Shown piece by piece: positions 7,576-15,363 of a stretch of 61,706 nucleotides of DNA; the first letter of the stretch is position 1; the number at the start of each line of letters is the position of its first letter. The translations under genes were made by a program, and so were the position numbers. The stretch spans positions 1-61,706 of the forward strand of contig NZ_FNAC01000029.1 of assembly GCF_900101705.1 (NCBI RefSeq). The letters are read 5' to 3'. The notes below the pieces were generated by a model, which saw only the letters and a program-made list of their open reading frames with translations, was not told where the DNA came from and did not search any database. Origin of the DNA: Algoriphagus faecimaris (GTDB taxonomy: Bacteria; Bacteroidota; Bacteroidia; Cytophagales; Cyclobacteriaceae).

Positions 7576-8550
7576 ATGAGTAATGTATTATTGGTTCAGC
7601 CTAAGGAGAATGAAAGTCCCCTTGAAAGCCTCCTCCTTGACTTTGGGTATGAGGTGGAATTGTTTAGTGAGTTAGGAGATGTGCTGAAGGGGATCAACTC
7701 AAAGCGTTTTGATTTAGTGCTTTGCTCGAGTTGTCAAGGAAATCATGATGGCTTCTATGTTTTTAAGTCCATCAAGTCATTTTTGGAGGAGCTATTTATT
7801 CCATTCTTTTTGGTTTTGGAAAGGGAGGTTCTCAAAGAGGAATTGATGATAGTACATGATTTGGGGATTGATAATGTGATTTTCAAGCCTTTTCAGCCTG
7901 AGTCTATAAAGAGTAAATTGGAAAGGGCGTTAAAGAAAAAGACCGATGTAAATCTCTATAAAGTATTGGATTTCAAAACGTATTTCCAATCGACCTTGAC
8001 TCCCATGATTTGGGTGAAAGATGAGAAAATCCAATCGATAAATTATGCAGTAGGGAAGATTTTTGGCAGTCAAGCAGAGGATGTTTTAGATAAAAAAGTG
8101 GAACAAGTTTTTGAATTAAAGGGAAATGAATCCACCCGTCTCAATTATTTCAAATTCAAACATCAGGTAGCCAATGAATGCTATTTGAACTCGATTTCCG
8201 CGAAATTAGCGACTCCATTACTTTTTGACTTATTTCTATTTCGTGGTAAGTTTTCTGGGATTTCTGAGTTTTTGATGGAACTGAAGATTAATTCGGGTGA
8301 GTCAACCCTTAAACCTAAAAAAAGTAAGATTATAGGGGAGGAATATGGCAGAATGGAACTCACTGCAAGAGAAAATGAGGTTTTTCATCTTTCTGAGGAA
8401 GGTTTCCCCTTGAAATTGATTGCCGAAAAGCTTCAAATTTCAAGGAGGACCGTGGAGAGACATCGTGCCAATATCATGCAGAAAACCAATTCCAATAGCA
8501 TGATAGAGGCCATATCCAAAATCAGGAATTATGAGTTTCATAATTCCTGA
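7576..8550 (+). CDS. LuxR-family regulator with degenerate receiver domain (CsgD-like in layout)
   Basis: From the ATG at 7576 the protein has 324 residues. Residues 1-118 have a response-regulator receiver fold (NVLLVQPKE; RFDLVLC; IFKPF with the conserved Lys104). However, the acidic pocket is replaced by Gln8-Pro9 and the phospho-acceptor position is Ser51, so it cannot be phosphorylated in the usual way. A middle segment (~140-230) resembles a PAS fold. The C terminus (~258-324) is a LuxR/GerE helix-turn-helix: LTARENEVFHL, then LIAEKLQISRRTVERHRANI. E. coli CsgD, the curli master regulator, also joins an atypical receiver to a LuxR HTH, so this gene beside csgG is a strong candidate for controlling the locus; that is inference. 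An upstream in-frame ATG (7513) would give an unnatural N terminus. Confidence 0.82.
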   Translation: MSNVLLVQPKENESPLESLLLDFGYEVELFSELGDVLKGINSKRFDLVLCSSCQGNHDGFYVFKSIKSFLEELFIPFFLVLEREVLKEELMIVHDLGIDNVIFKPFQPESIKSKLERALKKKTDVNLYKVLDFKTYFQSTLTPMIWVKDEKIQSINYAVGKIFGSQAEDVLDKKVEQVFELKGNESTRLNYFKFKHQVANECYLNSISAKLATPLLFDLFLFRGKFSGISEFLMELKINSGESTLKPKKSKIIGEEYGRMELTARENEVFHLSEEGFPLKLIAEKLQISRRTVERHRANIMQKTNSNSMIEAISKIRNYEFHNS

Positions 8551-8559
8551 GATCCTGAT
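8522..8559. terminator. Bidirectional terminator overlapping the regulator's stop codon
   Basis: Perfect 12-bp arms TCAGGAATTATG (8522-8533) and CATAATTCCTGA (8539-8550) enclose the loop AGTTT. The right arm contains the stop codon of the LuxR-type gene. Plus-strand sequence after it continues to ATTTTATTT, and the minus strand after it reads TTTTGG, so the element can serve both this gene and the convergent tdh, whose stop is at 8561. Confidence 0.6.
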
Positions 8560-8560
8560 T

Positions 8561-9517
8561 TTATTTCTCTATTGGAAAAAAGGCGGGGAGATTAGCCAAT
8601 ATATCTTGAGTCATTTGATCTAAATCATACTCAGGGCGCCAACCCCAATCCTTTCTGGCCTCTGAATCATCAATACTGTCCGGCCAGCTATCTGCAATCT
8701 TTTGCCTAAAATCAGGTTGATACTCGATCTCAAAATCAGGATAATGTTTGCGAATACTCTCAAAAATTTCTTTCGGGGTAAAACTCATCCCCGCTAGATT
8801 GTAGCTTGATCGGACCTTAATAGATTCCTTGGGTGCTTCCATGAGATCAAGGGTGGCTTTAATCGCATCAGGCATATACATCATCGGAAGACTGGAATCC
8901 TCCTTGAGAAAGCAGGTGAATTTTTCTCCAGCTAGGGCTTTATGATAAATATCTACTGCATAATCTGTGGTGCCTCCTCCAGGTAGGGATTTATAGCCGA
9001 TCAAACCCGGATATCTTAAACTCCGGACATCCACTCCGTATTTTTCAAAATAATATTGGCACCATTGCTCACCAGCCTGCTTGCTGATGCCATATACCGT
9101 ATTGGGTTCTTTTACTACAAATTGAGGAGTATTTACTTTGGGAGTATTCGGTCCAAAGACAGCTATAGAAGAAGGCCAGTACACCTTGTTGAGTTTAAAT
9201 TCTCGAGCAAGTTCCAAAACCCCCATTAAACTGTCCATGTTAAGCTTCCAAGCAAAAAGAGGTTTCTGTTCGCCCGTAGCCGATAATACCGCTGCCAAAT
9301 GGTAAATTTGCGTAATCTTTTCTTCCTTGACCAGCTTTCTTAATCGCTCCTGATCCATCACGTCTAATACTTCAAATCGACAAAAATCAAACTTCGATTT
9401 GGCTTGTTCATTTAGGTCAGTAGCGATAACTTGCTCCTGCCCGTGTCTGTCTGTAAGTGATTTGGTTAATTCTGATCCCAACTGTCCAGCGGCACCGATT
9501 ACAAGGATTTTTTCCAT
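8561..9517 (-). CDS. tdh: NAD-dependent L-threonine 3-dehydrogenase, short-chain/epimerase type
   Basis: This 318-residue enzyme is of the extended short-chain dehydrogenase (NAD-epimerase) class. It has a Rossmann start VIGAAGQLGSEL, the Tyr-x3-Lys pair in VYGISKQAGE, and SSIAVFGP before it. Proteins of this length with GQLG and a YGISK site are the epimerase-type threonine dehydrogenases found in Bacteroidota. The enzyme oxidises L-threonine to 2-amino-3-ketobutyrate with NAD. The divergent neighbour is kbl, which cleaves that product with CoA to glycine and acetyl-CoA; this pairing makes the call much stronger than sequence alone. Its mRNA probably ends at the hairpin 8522-8550. Confidence 0.85.
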   Translation of the reverse strand: MEKILVIGAAGQLGSELTKSLTDRHGQEQVIATDLNEQAKSKFDFCRFEVLDVMDQERLRKLVKEEKITQIYHLAAVLSATGEQKPLFAWKLNMDSLMGVLELAREFKLNKVYWPSSIAVFGPNTPKVNTPQFVVKEPNTVYGISKQAGEQWCQYYFEKYGVDVRSLRYPGLIGYKSLPGGGTTDYAVDIYHKALAGEKFTCFLKEDSSLPMMYMPDAIKATLDLMEAPKESIKVRSSYNLAGMSFTPKEIFESIRKHYPDFEIEYQPDFRQKIADSWPDSIDDSEARKDWGWRPEYDLDQMTQDILANLPAFFPIEK

Positions 9518-9583
9518 TTTCAGGTCTTTCTCAAAAGCACCTGAACCTACAGGGCTTTTTGTTTATATTTGGGTTTGCTTGCG

Positions 9584-9610
9584 CAAAAGTAAGAAAAAAG
9601 AGAGGGTCAA
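9584..9610 (-). promoter_or_regulatory. Candidate tdh promoter
   Basis: On the minus strand TACTTTTG (plus 9584-9591) is a perfect downstream box, and TTG (plus 9608-9610) lies 16 nt upstream, one short of the usual range. The upstream box falls inside the left arm of the palindrome at 9605-9625, so a bound regulator would block it. Confidence 0.3.
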
Positions 9611-9625
9611 AGCGAATTTTTGACC
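9605..9625. promoter_or_regulatory. Palindromic operator candidate between tdh and kbl
   Basis: GGTCAAA-N7-TTTGACC has perfect 7-bp arms and is centred in the 145-bp gap between the divergent tdh and kbl starts. The spacing of the arms (14 bp centre to centre) suits a dimeric regulator. The regulator is not identifiable here. Confidence 0.45.
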
Positions 9626-9662
9626 AAAGGAAAATCTGAAACTTTATCATAAAAGCTTAAAC

Positions 9663-10856
9663 ATGTACGATCAGTTTAAACCCAAATTAGAACAAGAATT
9701 AAAATCTATCGAAGAAGCGGGCCTTTTCAAGAAGGAACGTGTAATCACCTCTCCTCAGGCGGCTGAAATCACGATCTCTGGAGGAAAAAAAGTACTAAAC
9801 TTCTGCGCCAATAATTACTTGGGGCTTTCTTCTCATCCGCAGGTGATAAAAGCAGCTAAAGAGGCCATCGATTCTCATGGCTTTGGATTGTCTTCGGTTC
9901 GATTTATCTGTGGTACTCAAGATATTCATAAAGAGCTCGAACGAAAAATATCCGAATTTTTGGGTACAGAGGATACTATTCTCTATGCTGCTGCATTCGA
10001 TGCCAATGGGGGAGTGTTTGAGCCTATTTTAGGGCCCGAAGATGCTATAATCTCAGATGCTTTGAATCATGCTTCGATCATCGATGGAGTGAGACTTTGT
10101 AAGGCTATGCGATTCCGATACGAGCACAACAACATGGAGGACCTGGAGAAGCAGCTACAGGATGCTGTGGCTAAAGGAGCGAAACAAAAGATCATCGTAA
10201 CCGACGGTGTATTTTCCATGGATGGTACCATCGCCCAATTAGATAAAATTGTAGCCTTGGCTGAGAAATACGAAGCCTTGGTCATGTCCGATGAATGTCA
10301 CTCCACCGGATTTATGGGTAAGACAGGAAGAGGAGTTCATGAGCATTGTGGGGTCATGGGAAAGATCGATATTATCACAGGAACCCTAGGCAAAGCACTG
10401 GGTGGTGCTTCCGGAGGTTTTACCTCAGGCAGAAAGGAAATCGTGGAATTACTCCGTCAAAGATCCCGTCCTTACCTTTTCTCCAACACCCTAGCGCCTT
10501 CTATCACCGGAGCATCTATCGCTGTGTTTGATTTGCTTTCGGAGACCACCGAACTCAGGGATAAACTGGAAGATAATACCATGTATTTTCGTGAGAAAAT
10601 GACTGCCGCAGGATTTGACATTAAGCCTGGTACTCATCCTATCGTACCAGTGATGCTGTATGATGCAGTACTTTCTCAGCAAATGGCTGAGAAGCTATTG
10701 GAGAAAGGGATTTATGTGATTGGATTTTATTATCCTGTCGTACCAAAAGGACAAGCGAGAATTCGTGTTCAGATCTCTGCAGCACATGATAAGGAGCATT
10801 TGGATCAGGCGATTCAAGCCTTTACCGAAGTAGGCAAAGAATTGGGAGTGATTTAA
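9663..10856 (+). CDS. kbl: Glycine C-acetyltransferase (2-amino-3-ketobutyrate CoA ligase)
   Basis: This PLP enzyme of the alpha-oxoamine synthase family has 397 residues, the normal KBL length. Visible signatures are [56 protein letters not shown] and the PLP-lysine motif [14 protein letters not shown]. It converts 2-amino-3-ketobutyrate plus CoA to glycine and acetyl-CoA. With tdh on the other strand it completes threonine catabolism to glycine. The family also includes AONS (BioF) and serine palmitoyltransferase; the start ([14 protein letters not shown]) and the tdh neighbour favour KBL. A clear terminator follows at 10875-10911. Confidence 0.95.
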   Translation: MYDQFKPKLEQELKSIEEAGLFKKERVITSPQAAEITISGGKKVLNFCANNYLGLSSHPQVIKAAKEAIDSHGFGLSSVRFICGTQDIHKELERKISEFLGTEDTILYAAAFDANGGVFEPILGPEDAIISDALNHASIIDGVRLCKAMRFRYEHNNMEDLEKQLQDAVAKGAKQKIIVTDGVFSMDGTIAQLDKIVALAEKYEALVMSDECHSTGFMGKTGRGVHEHCGVMGKIDIITGTLGKALGGASGGFTSGRKEIVELLRQRSRPYLFSNTLAPSITGASIAVFDLLSETTELRDKLEDNTMYFREKMTAAGFDIKPGTHPIVPVMLYDAVLSQQMAEKLLEKGIYVIGFYYPVVPKGQARIRVQISAAHDKEHLDQAIQAFTEVGKELGVI

Positions 10857-10874
10857 TTTTACTTTCTTTTAACC

Positions 10875-10911
10875 AAAAAGCCCGATTACACGATTTAATT
10901 GGGCTTTTTTT
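10875..10911 (+). terminator. Rho-independent terminator of kbl
   Basis: AAAAAGCCCGATT pairs with AATTGGGCTTTTTT (one G-T wobble) across a 10-nt loop and ends in a run of T residues, 19 bp after the kbl stop. Confidence 0.85.
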
Positions 10912-10999
10912 GATTCTGACTTTAATGTCGTAGAAATGACGTAAGTAATTTTTGCAGGGAGAAATGCTTCCTCTCTACTTTTGGAAAAATCAAATAAGC

Positions 11000-11593
11000 A
11001 TGGAAAATAAAATAGGTCAACAGTTAAAGAATCTACGCGTTCAATCTGGTTATTCCCAAGAGGATTTAGCCCAACAGGCAGGAGTAAGTCTCAGAACGGT
11101 GCAGCGTTTCGAAAATGCCGAAACTACTCCCAGAGGGGACACTGTAAAGCGTTTGTTTCAGATTTTTGGTAAAAGTCCTGAAGAGGTCTTGGATTGGAGC
11201 AAGGAAGAGCAAAAGGGATTTTTATACACGATGATCCTCTCGGGATTGCTTTTTCTTTTCAGCCCGATGTTGGGATTAGTGATACCCCTTGTTTTATGGC
11301 TAAATCGAAGAAATAAAATAGAAGGAGTGGATTACTTAGGTAAAAAGCTGGTTAATTTTCAATTGACTCTTTTGATTCCATACTATATCGTTCGATTAAT
11401 CGGTTACTTGCGTGTCTTACCTTCCTTCAATGATGGTGAGATCAGTATCGGTTTCTTTCAGTGGTCTTTCCAACTCTTTATTTGGAGTACGGCCATTACT
11501 TTTGGAGCAGTCATCTTGATGACAGCAGTCAATTGCTATCGTTTATATCGGAATCAAACGGTTTTTTACTTTGGGATTCCATTTATCCGCTAG
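11000..11593 (+). CDS. XRE-family HTH regulator with C-terminal membrane segments
   Basis: From the ATG at 11000 the product has 197 residues. Residues ~5-60 form an XRE/Cro-type helix-turn-helix (IGQQLKNLRVQSGYSQEDLA, then SLRTVQRFENAETTPRGDTV). After residue ~70 come hydrophobic stretches (FLYTMILSGLLFLFSPMLGLVIPLVLWL, about 28 residues around it, and two or three more) separated by basic turns, so it looks like a membrane-bound HTH protein. This layout is common in Bacteroidota and of unknown signal. A TTG at 10952 is in frame but adds a tail unlike the family. No partner gene is adjacent. Confidence 0.75.
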   Translation: MENKIGQQLKNLRVQSGYSQEDLAQQAGVSLRTVQRFENAETTPRGDTVKRLFQIFGKSPEEVLDWSKEEQKGFLYTMILSGLLFLFSPMLGLVIPLVLWLNRRNKIEGVDYLGKKLVNFQLTLLIPYYIVRLIGYLRVLPSFNDGEISIGFFQWSFQLFIWSTAITFGAVILMTAVNCYRLYRNQTVFYFGIPFIR

Positions 11594-11944
11594 GTTACCT
11601 TGGCCGCGGTGCTCTTTCCGCTTGTCCCTTTCCGGTTTCTTATCTTCTGTCTTCTGTCTTCCTTCTCCCATCTTCATGATTCTCTAGCTAATTATAAGAA
11701 ATTACGATACAGGCTCTCTGACTTCTTGATTTTCTCACTCATGACTGTTGAAATCGAGCATGACCCAAAGCGACACACAGTGGTATGTCCCAAATTATCG
11801 GGGAAAATGTGCGAGACAAGCTATCCCGATACTCGGGACAAGTTATGGCCATTAAAAATCAAATTTTAAACACATATAAAGGAATAAATACCTATAAGGA
11901 GAGCGTTTATTTTACTGAAGAAAAAAAAATGACAAAAAAATGAC
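11594..11944. other. 351-bp non-coding region with a TCCCGATACTCGGGA palindrome
   Basis: No credible gene is seen; an open frame at 11600-11869 has no family features. The region holds a pyrimidine-rich tract with repeated CTTCTGT near 11645-11665 and a perfect palindrome TCCCGATACTCGGGA at 11824-11838 followed by ACAAGTTATGG. Short TCCCGA...TCGGGA stems are, from memory, frequent in Cytophagales intergenic DNA. The last ~60 bases are A-rich and end at the convergent cdaA stop. Confidence 0.45.
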
Positions 11945-12826
11945 TTAACTCTGACTTTTACTAGTCATGGCCATTTTCCGCTTTTTCTTCATTTCATAAT
12001 CCTCTAGATTATCGAATCGGCTATCTACGTCGAGATTATTGAGGTAATCATTGAGTGTTTCTCGTACCTCTTGAAAAGACATATTGTGTAAGATTTTTCC
12101 ATTTTTTGCCATGGATAATTGCCCTGTTTCCTCTGAAACAATCAGCACAACAGCATCTGTAGCTTCTGCCATCCCAATACCTGCTCGGTGTCTAAGGCCA
12201 AATTGGGCTGGAACTTCTCTCTCAGTGACTGGTAGAATACAACGAGCTGCTTTGATTCGGCCGTTATGGATAATCACCGCCCCATCATGTAGTGGGCTGT
12301 ACTTGTTGAAAATAGAGACAAGTAGCCTTTTAGAAAGTTCAGCATCCAAGAGATCACCACTTTCAGCATAAAATTTCAATTCGGTACTCTTAGAAATGAC
12401 CATCAAGGCGCCGGTATTGCTTCCAGCCAAAGTTTTGGAGGCATCAATGATAGGACTGATATTGAAGGACCCATTTTCTTTTTTTCTCCAAAAGAAGACC
12501 AAGTCCCTCCAGATATTGTCATTGGAGAGTAGGGAGGAACGTCCGATTAGAAGCAAGAATTTACGAATTTCGGGAGCAAAGATGATGATGGCAGCAATGA
12601 CACCGACACCCATAAACTGCCCAAGAATGGAGGAGAGCAACTCCATTTGCAAAGCTCTGACTAATAGGTAGATCAAGTAGATAGATAAAAAGCCTAAAAA
12701 GATTTTAATCGCTACGCTCCCTTTAAGTAGCTTGTACACCTGATACAATAGAGCAGCCACCAAGGCAATATCTATCATATTGACTATGGAGATGTCTAAA
12801 AAGCCTATTTTAAATAAAAGGGTCAA
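11945..12826 (-). CDS. cdaA: Diadenylate cyclase CdaA (c-di-AMP synthase)
   Basis: The 293-residue protein has three membrane helices in the first ~95 residues and then a DAC (DisA_N) domain. Both catalytic motifs are present: Asp-Gly-Ala at 181-183 (SPLHDGAVII) and Arg-His-Arg at 212-214 (GLRHRAGIGMAEATDA). It makes cyclic di-AMP from two ATP at the inner face of the membrane; in other bacteria c-di-AMP controls potassium, osmotic and wall homeostasis. Its start overlaps the folP stop by 4 bp, so the two are translationally coupled. No CdaR-like regulator is adjacent, unlike in Firmicutes. The charged C-terminal tail (EDYEMKKKRKMAM) is typical of Bacteroidota copies. Confidence 0.93.
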   Translation of the reverse strand: MTLLFKIGFLDISIVNMIDIALVAALLYQVYKLLKGSVAIKIFLGFLSIYLIYLLVRALQMELLSSILGQFMGVGVIAAIIIFAPEIRKFLLLIGRSSLLSNDNIWRDLVFFWRKKENGSFNISPIIDASKTLAGSNTGALMVISKSTELKFYAESGDLLDAELSKRLLVSIFNKYSPLHDGAVIIHNGRIKAARCILPVTEREVPAQFGLRHRAGIGMAEATDAVVLIVSEETGQLSMAKNGKILHNMSFQEVRETLNDYLNNLDVDSRFDNLEDYEMKKKRKMAMTSKSQS

Positions 12827-13710
12827 GCGTAGAGTTGTTTATATAGTTCTAGGGTTTCTTTTGCTTCTTTCACATCATGAACTCTCAAGATTTTAGCACC
12901 TTTGAGAAGTGCTACCATATTCAAGGCCGTGGTACCATTGAGCGCATCTTTTGGATCTATTTCCAAGAGTTTGTAAATCATGGATTTCCTAGATAGCCCT
13001 GCCAAAATAGGTAATCCTAAAAGATGAAAATAATCTAGATTTTTGAGGATTTGATAGTTTTGCTCTAAAGTTTTTGCAAATCCAAAGCCCGGATCAATTA
13101 TTACATCTTTAATGCCAAACTCACTTATAAAATCTAGTTTTTTGGCAAAATAGTTCAGAATTTCAGGGATAATATCCGAGTATTCTGTTTGTTTCTGCAT
13201 GTTTTGAGGATTTCCTTTCATATGCATAGCAATATAGGGGACCTTGAGTTTTCCCACAGTCTCCAGCATCTGCTCGTCTAGGCTTCCTGCTGAAATGTCA
13301 TTGACTAAGTGAGCGCCTGCATCTACCCCTGTTTTTGCTACTTTGGCCCGGAAGGTGTCGATAGAAATCAATGCTTCAGGAAAGCTTTCGCTGATCCAAG
13401 AGATCGCATCTGCCGTCCTTCTGATCTCTTCCTCTTCAGTCACCTCCGCCGCTCCAGACCTGCTGCTGTAGCCACCCACATCCAAAATAGTGGCTCCTTC
13501 TTGTAGCATCTTCTCCGCCTTGGTCAAAAGACTATCTTTTTCTAGGGCTACCCTGCTTTTATCATAAAAAGAATCGGGTGTAGTATTTAAAATCCCCATT
13601 ATTTGCGGCTTTTCCCAAATGATAAGCCTTCCCTTCGATTGAAGTGTATATTTTTGGGGAAATAATTTATCTTCGAAGGAAGATGATGCAGTGCCTGTGG
13701 CCAAAACCAT
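12823..13710 (-). CDS. folP: Dihydropteroate synthase
   Basis: FolP joins p-aminobenzoate to the pterin pyrophosphate in folate synthesis. Family motifs are clear: IMGILNTTPDSFYD, ILDVGGYSSRSGA, LISIDTF, LVNDISAG, YIAMHMKG, VIIDPGFGFAKT and GLSRKSM. From the ATG at 13710 the protein has 295 residues; an in-frame TTG at 13734 would add eight. The N terminus (about 30 residues before KGRLIIWEKP) is somewhat longer than in E. coli FolP. The gene is the first of a folP-cdaA pair, an arrangement I recall as common in Bacteroidota. Its start lies 15 bp from that of the divergent DUF1599 gene, so their promoters must overlap each other's coding ends. Confidence 0.93.
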   Translation of the reverse strand: MVLATGTASSSFEDKLFPQKYTLQSKGRLIIWEKPQIMGILNTTPDSFYDKSRVALEKDSLLTKAEKMLQEGATILDVGGYSSRSGAAEVTEEEEIRRTADAISWISESFPEALISIDTFRAKVAKTGVDAGAHLVNDISAGSLDEQMLETVGKLKVPYIAMHMKGNPQNMQKQTEYSDIIPEILNYFAKKLDFISEFGIKDVIIDPGFGFAKTLEQNYQILKNLDYFHLLGLPILAGLSRKSMIYKLLEIDPKDALNGTTALNMVALLKGAKILRVHDVKEAKETLELYKQLYA

Positions 13711-13724
13711 TAAACTAAGATCAA

Positions 13725-14270
13725 TTGAAAACAAAAACCAGTAGCGAATATACGGAAGTTATTAGCCGTTGTAAAGAACTATTCCGTAAGAAAACTATCG
13801 ATTATGGGACAGCTTGGAGGATTTTAAGACTTTCTTCTATCACTGACCAGATTTTTATCAAGGCACAGCGTATCCGATCTATTCAGGAGAAGGGAAATCA
13901 AAAAGTGGAGGATCCCATTGTCGATGAGTTTGTCGGGATTATTAATTACTGTTTGATCGCTTTGCTTCAAATTTCCTTTCGTGAGGACGATCGCATGGAA
14001 ATCCCCTTTGAGGAATTGGAGCCTTCCTATGACCAATGGGTGCAGGACACCAAGGGGTTATTGGAAAACAAAAATCATGATTATGGAGAAGCATGGAGGG
14101 AAATGAGGGTGAGTTCGATGACAGATATCATTCTGATGAAACTCCTGAGAGTAAAACAAATTGAAGATAATGAAGGACAAACCCTGGTTTCTGAAGGAAT
14201 AGAAGCCAATTATCAAGATATGATCAATTATTCGGTATTTTGTCTGATCAAATTAGGATATCATGGCTAA
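13725..14270 (+). CDS. DUF1599 family protein (nucleotide-modification-associated domain)
   Basis: The 181-residue protein is built of two similar halves. Each contains DYGTAWR/DYGEAWR followed by a RxSSxTDxIxxKxxRxxxIE block (residues ~23-45 and ~110-132), which is the DUF1599 duplication. The family is small, mostly in Bacteroidota, and of unknown biochemical function; it is sometimes linked to nucleotide modification. The start must be the TTG at 13725, because an in-frame stop lies just upstream at 13716-13718. The stop overlaps the next gene by 8 bp, so it is co-translated with the DoxX-type protein and aroK. Confidence 0.85.
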   Translation: MKTKTSSEYTEVISRCKELFRKKTIDYGTAWRILRLSSITDQIFIKAQRIRSIQEKGNQKVEDPIVDEFVGIINYCLIALLQISFREDDRMEIPFEELEPSYDQWVQDTKGLLENKNHDYGEAWREMRVSSMTDIILMKLLRVKQIEDNEGQTLVSEGIEANYQDMINYSVFCLIKLGYHG

Positions 14271-15363
14271 ACAAGCATTACTTTGGATTCTCCGCCTTAT
14301 GGTTGGAGGTCTTTTTATTTTCTCTGGATTAATCAAAGTAAACGACCCTGTAGGTACGGCAATCAAACTTGAGGAATACTTCGATGTCTTTTCTAATGAT
14401 ATTGCGGGATTCTTCTTTTACCTCAAACCTTTCGCTTTATACCTCGCTGTTTTTCTGGTAGTGATAGAGGTGGTTTTGGGAGTAATGTTGATTCTTGGAG
14501 TTAAATCTAAGCTGACCCTCTGGTCCTTGAGTTTGATGATTCTATTTTTCACCTTTCTTACCTTTTTCTCTGCATATTTCAATAAGGTGACAGATTGCGG
14601 ATGCTTTGGCGATGCCATCAAACTCACTCCATGGGAGTCTTTTTACAAAGATGTCATTTTGTTGATCTTGATAGGAGGGATTATACTCTTACGAAATCAT
14701 CTCCCAAAATCCTCCCCCTCTTGGGCGAATAAGACTACCCTTGGGGTTTTTCTCCTGTGTACGTTCTTGTCAATTTATGCTATAAGAAACCTTCCTTTTA
14801 TTGATTTTAGGGCATATAAAGTAGGGGTGAATATCCAAGAGAACATGCAGCCCTCTGAGACACTAAATTATTCCTACATCATGAAAAAGGATGGGGAAGA
14901 GGTAGTCCTAGATCAGTATCCTTCGGAGGAGGGTTATGAATTTGTAGAAATGGTACTGAAGAACCCTGATGCACTTCCTAAAATCTCAGATTTTGCAGTT
15001 TGGAATACAGAAGGGGATTTTACTGAAGAAATCTTTGCAGGAAATAAGTTGTTGATTTTAATCTCCAGCTATTCTAAAATGTCGGATTCCAATCTTGAAG
15101 ATATTGATCTTTTGGTCAGTTCCCTGAAAAACTCTCCTGTAGAAATGGTTTTGGTGGCAGCTGCCTCGGAGGATGAGATCCAACTACTTAAAAAAGAAAG
15201 ATCGTGGGATATTCTTTCCCTACAAGCTGATGCCACAGTCGTAAAGACGATGATTAGAGCTAATCCTGGTTTGATGCTCTTAAGAGACGGCACTGTTTTG
15301 TCCAAATTTCACCATAATAATAAACCGGAGCCTACAGAAATATTGGATATTTTGCTCCCATGA
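14263..15363 (+). CDS. BT_3928-type DoxX/MauE membrane protein with periplasmic thiol domain
   Basis: Residues 1-145 form a four-helix DoxX/MauE-like membrane domain (LRLMVGGLFIFSGLIKVNDP at the start). A CxC motif (TDCGCFGDAIKLTPWESFYKD) follows at the end of the third helix, as in MauE-type redox proteins. A further helix leads to a ~190-residue domain that looks like a thioredoxin-like fold without its CxxC site (LLILISSYSKM; PGLMLLRDG). The 366-residue length matches the Bacteroidota BT_3928 family. A role in disulfide or quinone redox is inferred from the family. Its stop overlaps the aroK start by 4 bp. Confidence 0.82.
   Translation: MAKQALLWILRLMVGGLFIFSGLIKVNDPVGTAIKLEEYFDVFSNDIAGFFFYLKPFALYLAVFLVVIEVVLGVMLILGVKSKLTLWSLSLMILFFTFLTFFSAYFNKVTDCGCFGDAIKLTPWESFYKDVILLILIGGIILLRNHLPKSSPSWANKTTLGVFLLCTFLSIYAIRNLPFIDFRAYKVGVNIQENMQPSETLNYSYIMKKDGEEVVLDQYPSEEGYEFVEMVLKNPDALPKISDFAVWNTEGDFTEEIFAGNKLLILISSYSKMSDSNLEDIDLLVSSLKNSPVEMVLVAAASEDEIQLLKKERSWDILSLQADATVVKTMIRANPGLMLLRDGTVLSKFHHNNKPEPTEILDILLP

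Noticed and set aside
11600..11869. 89-codon open frame after the XRE regulator
   Set aside because: Translation is low complexity with no motif and it spans the TCCCGATACTCGGGA palindrome.
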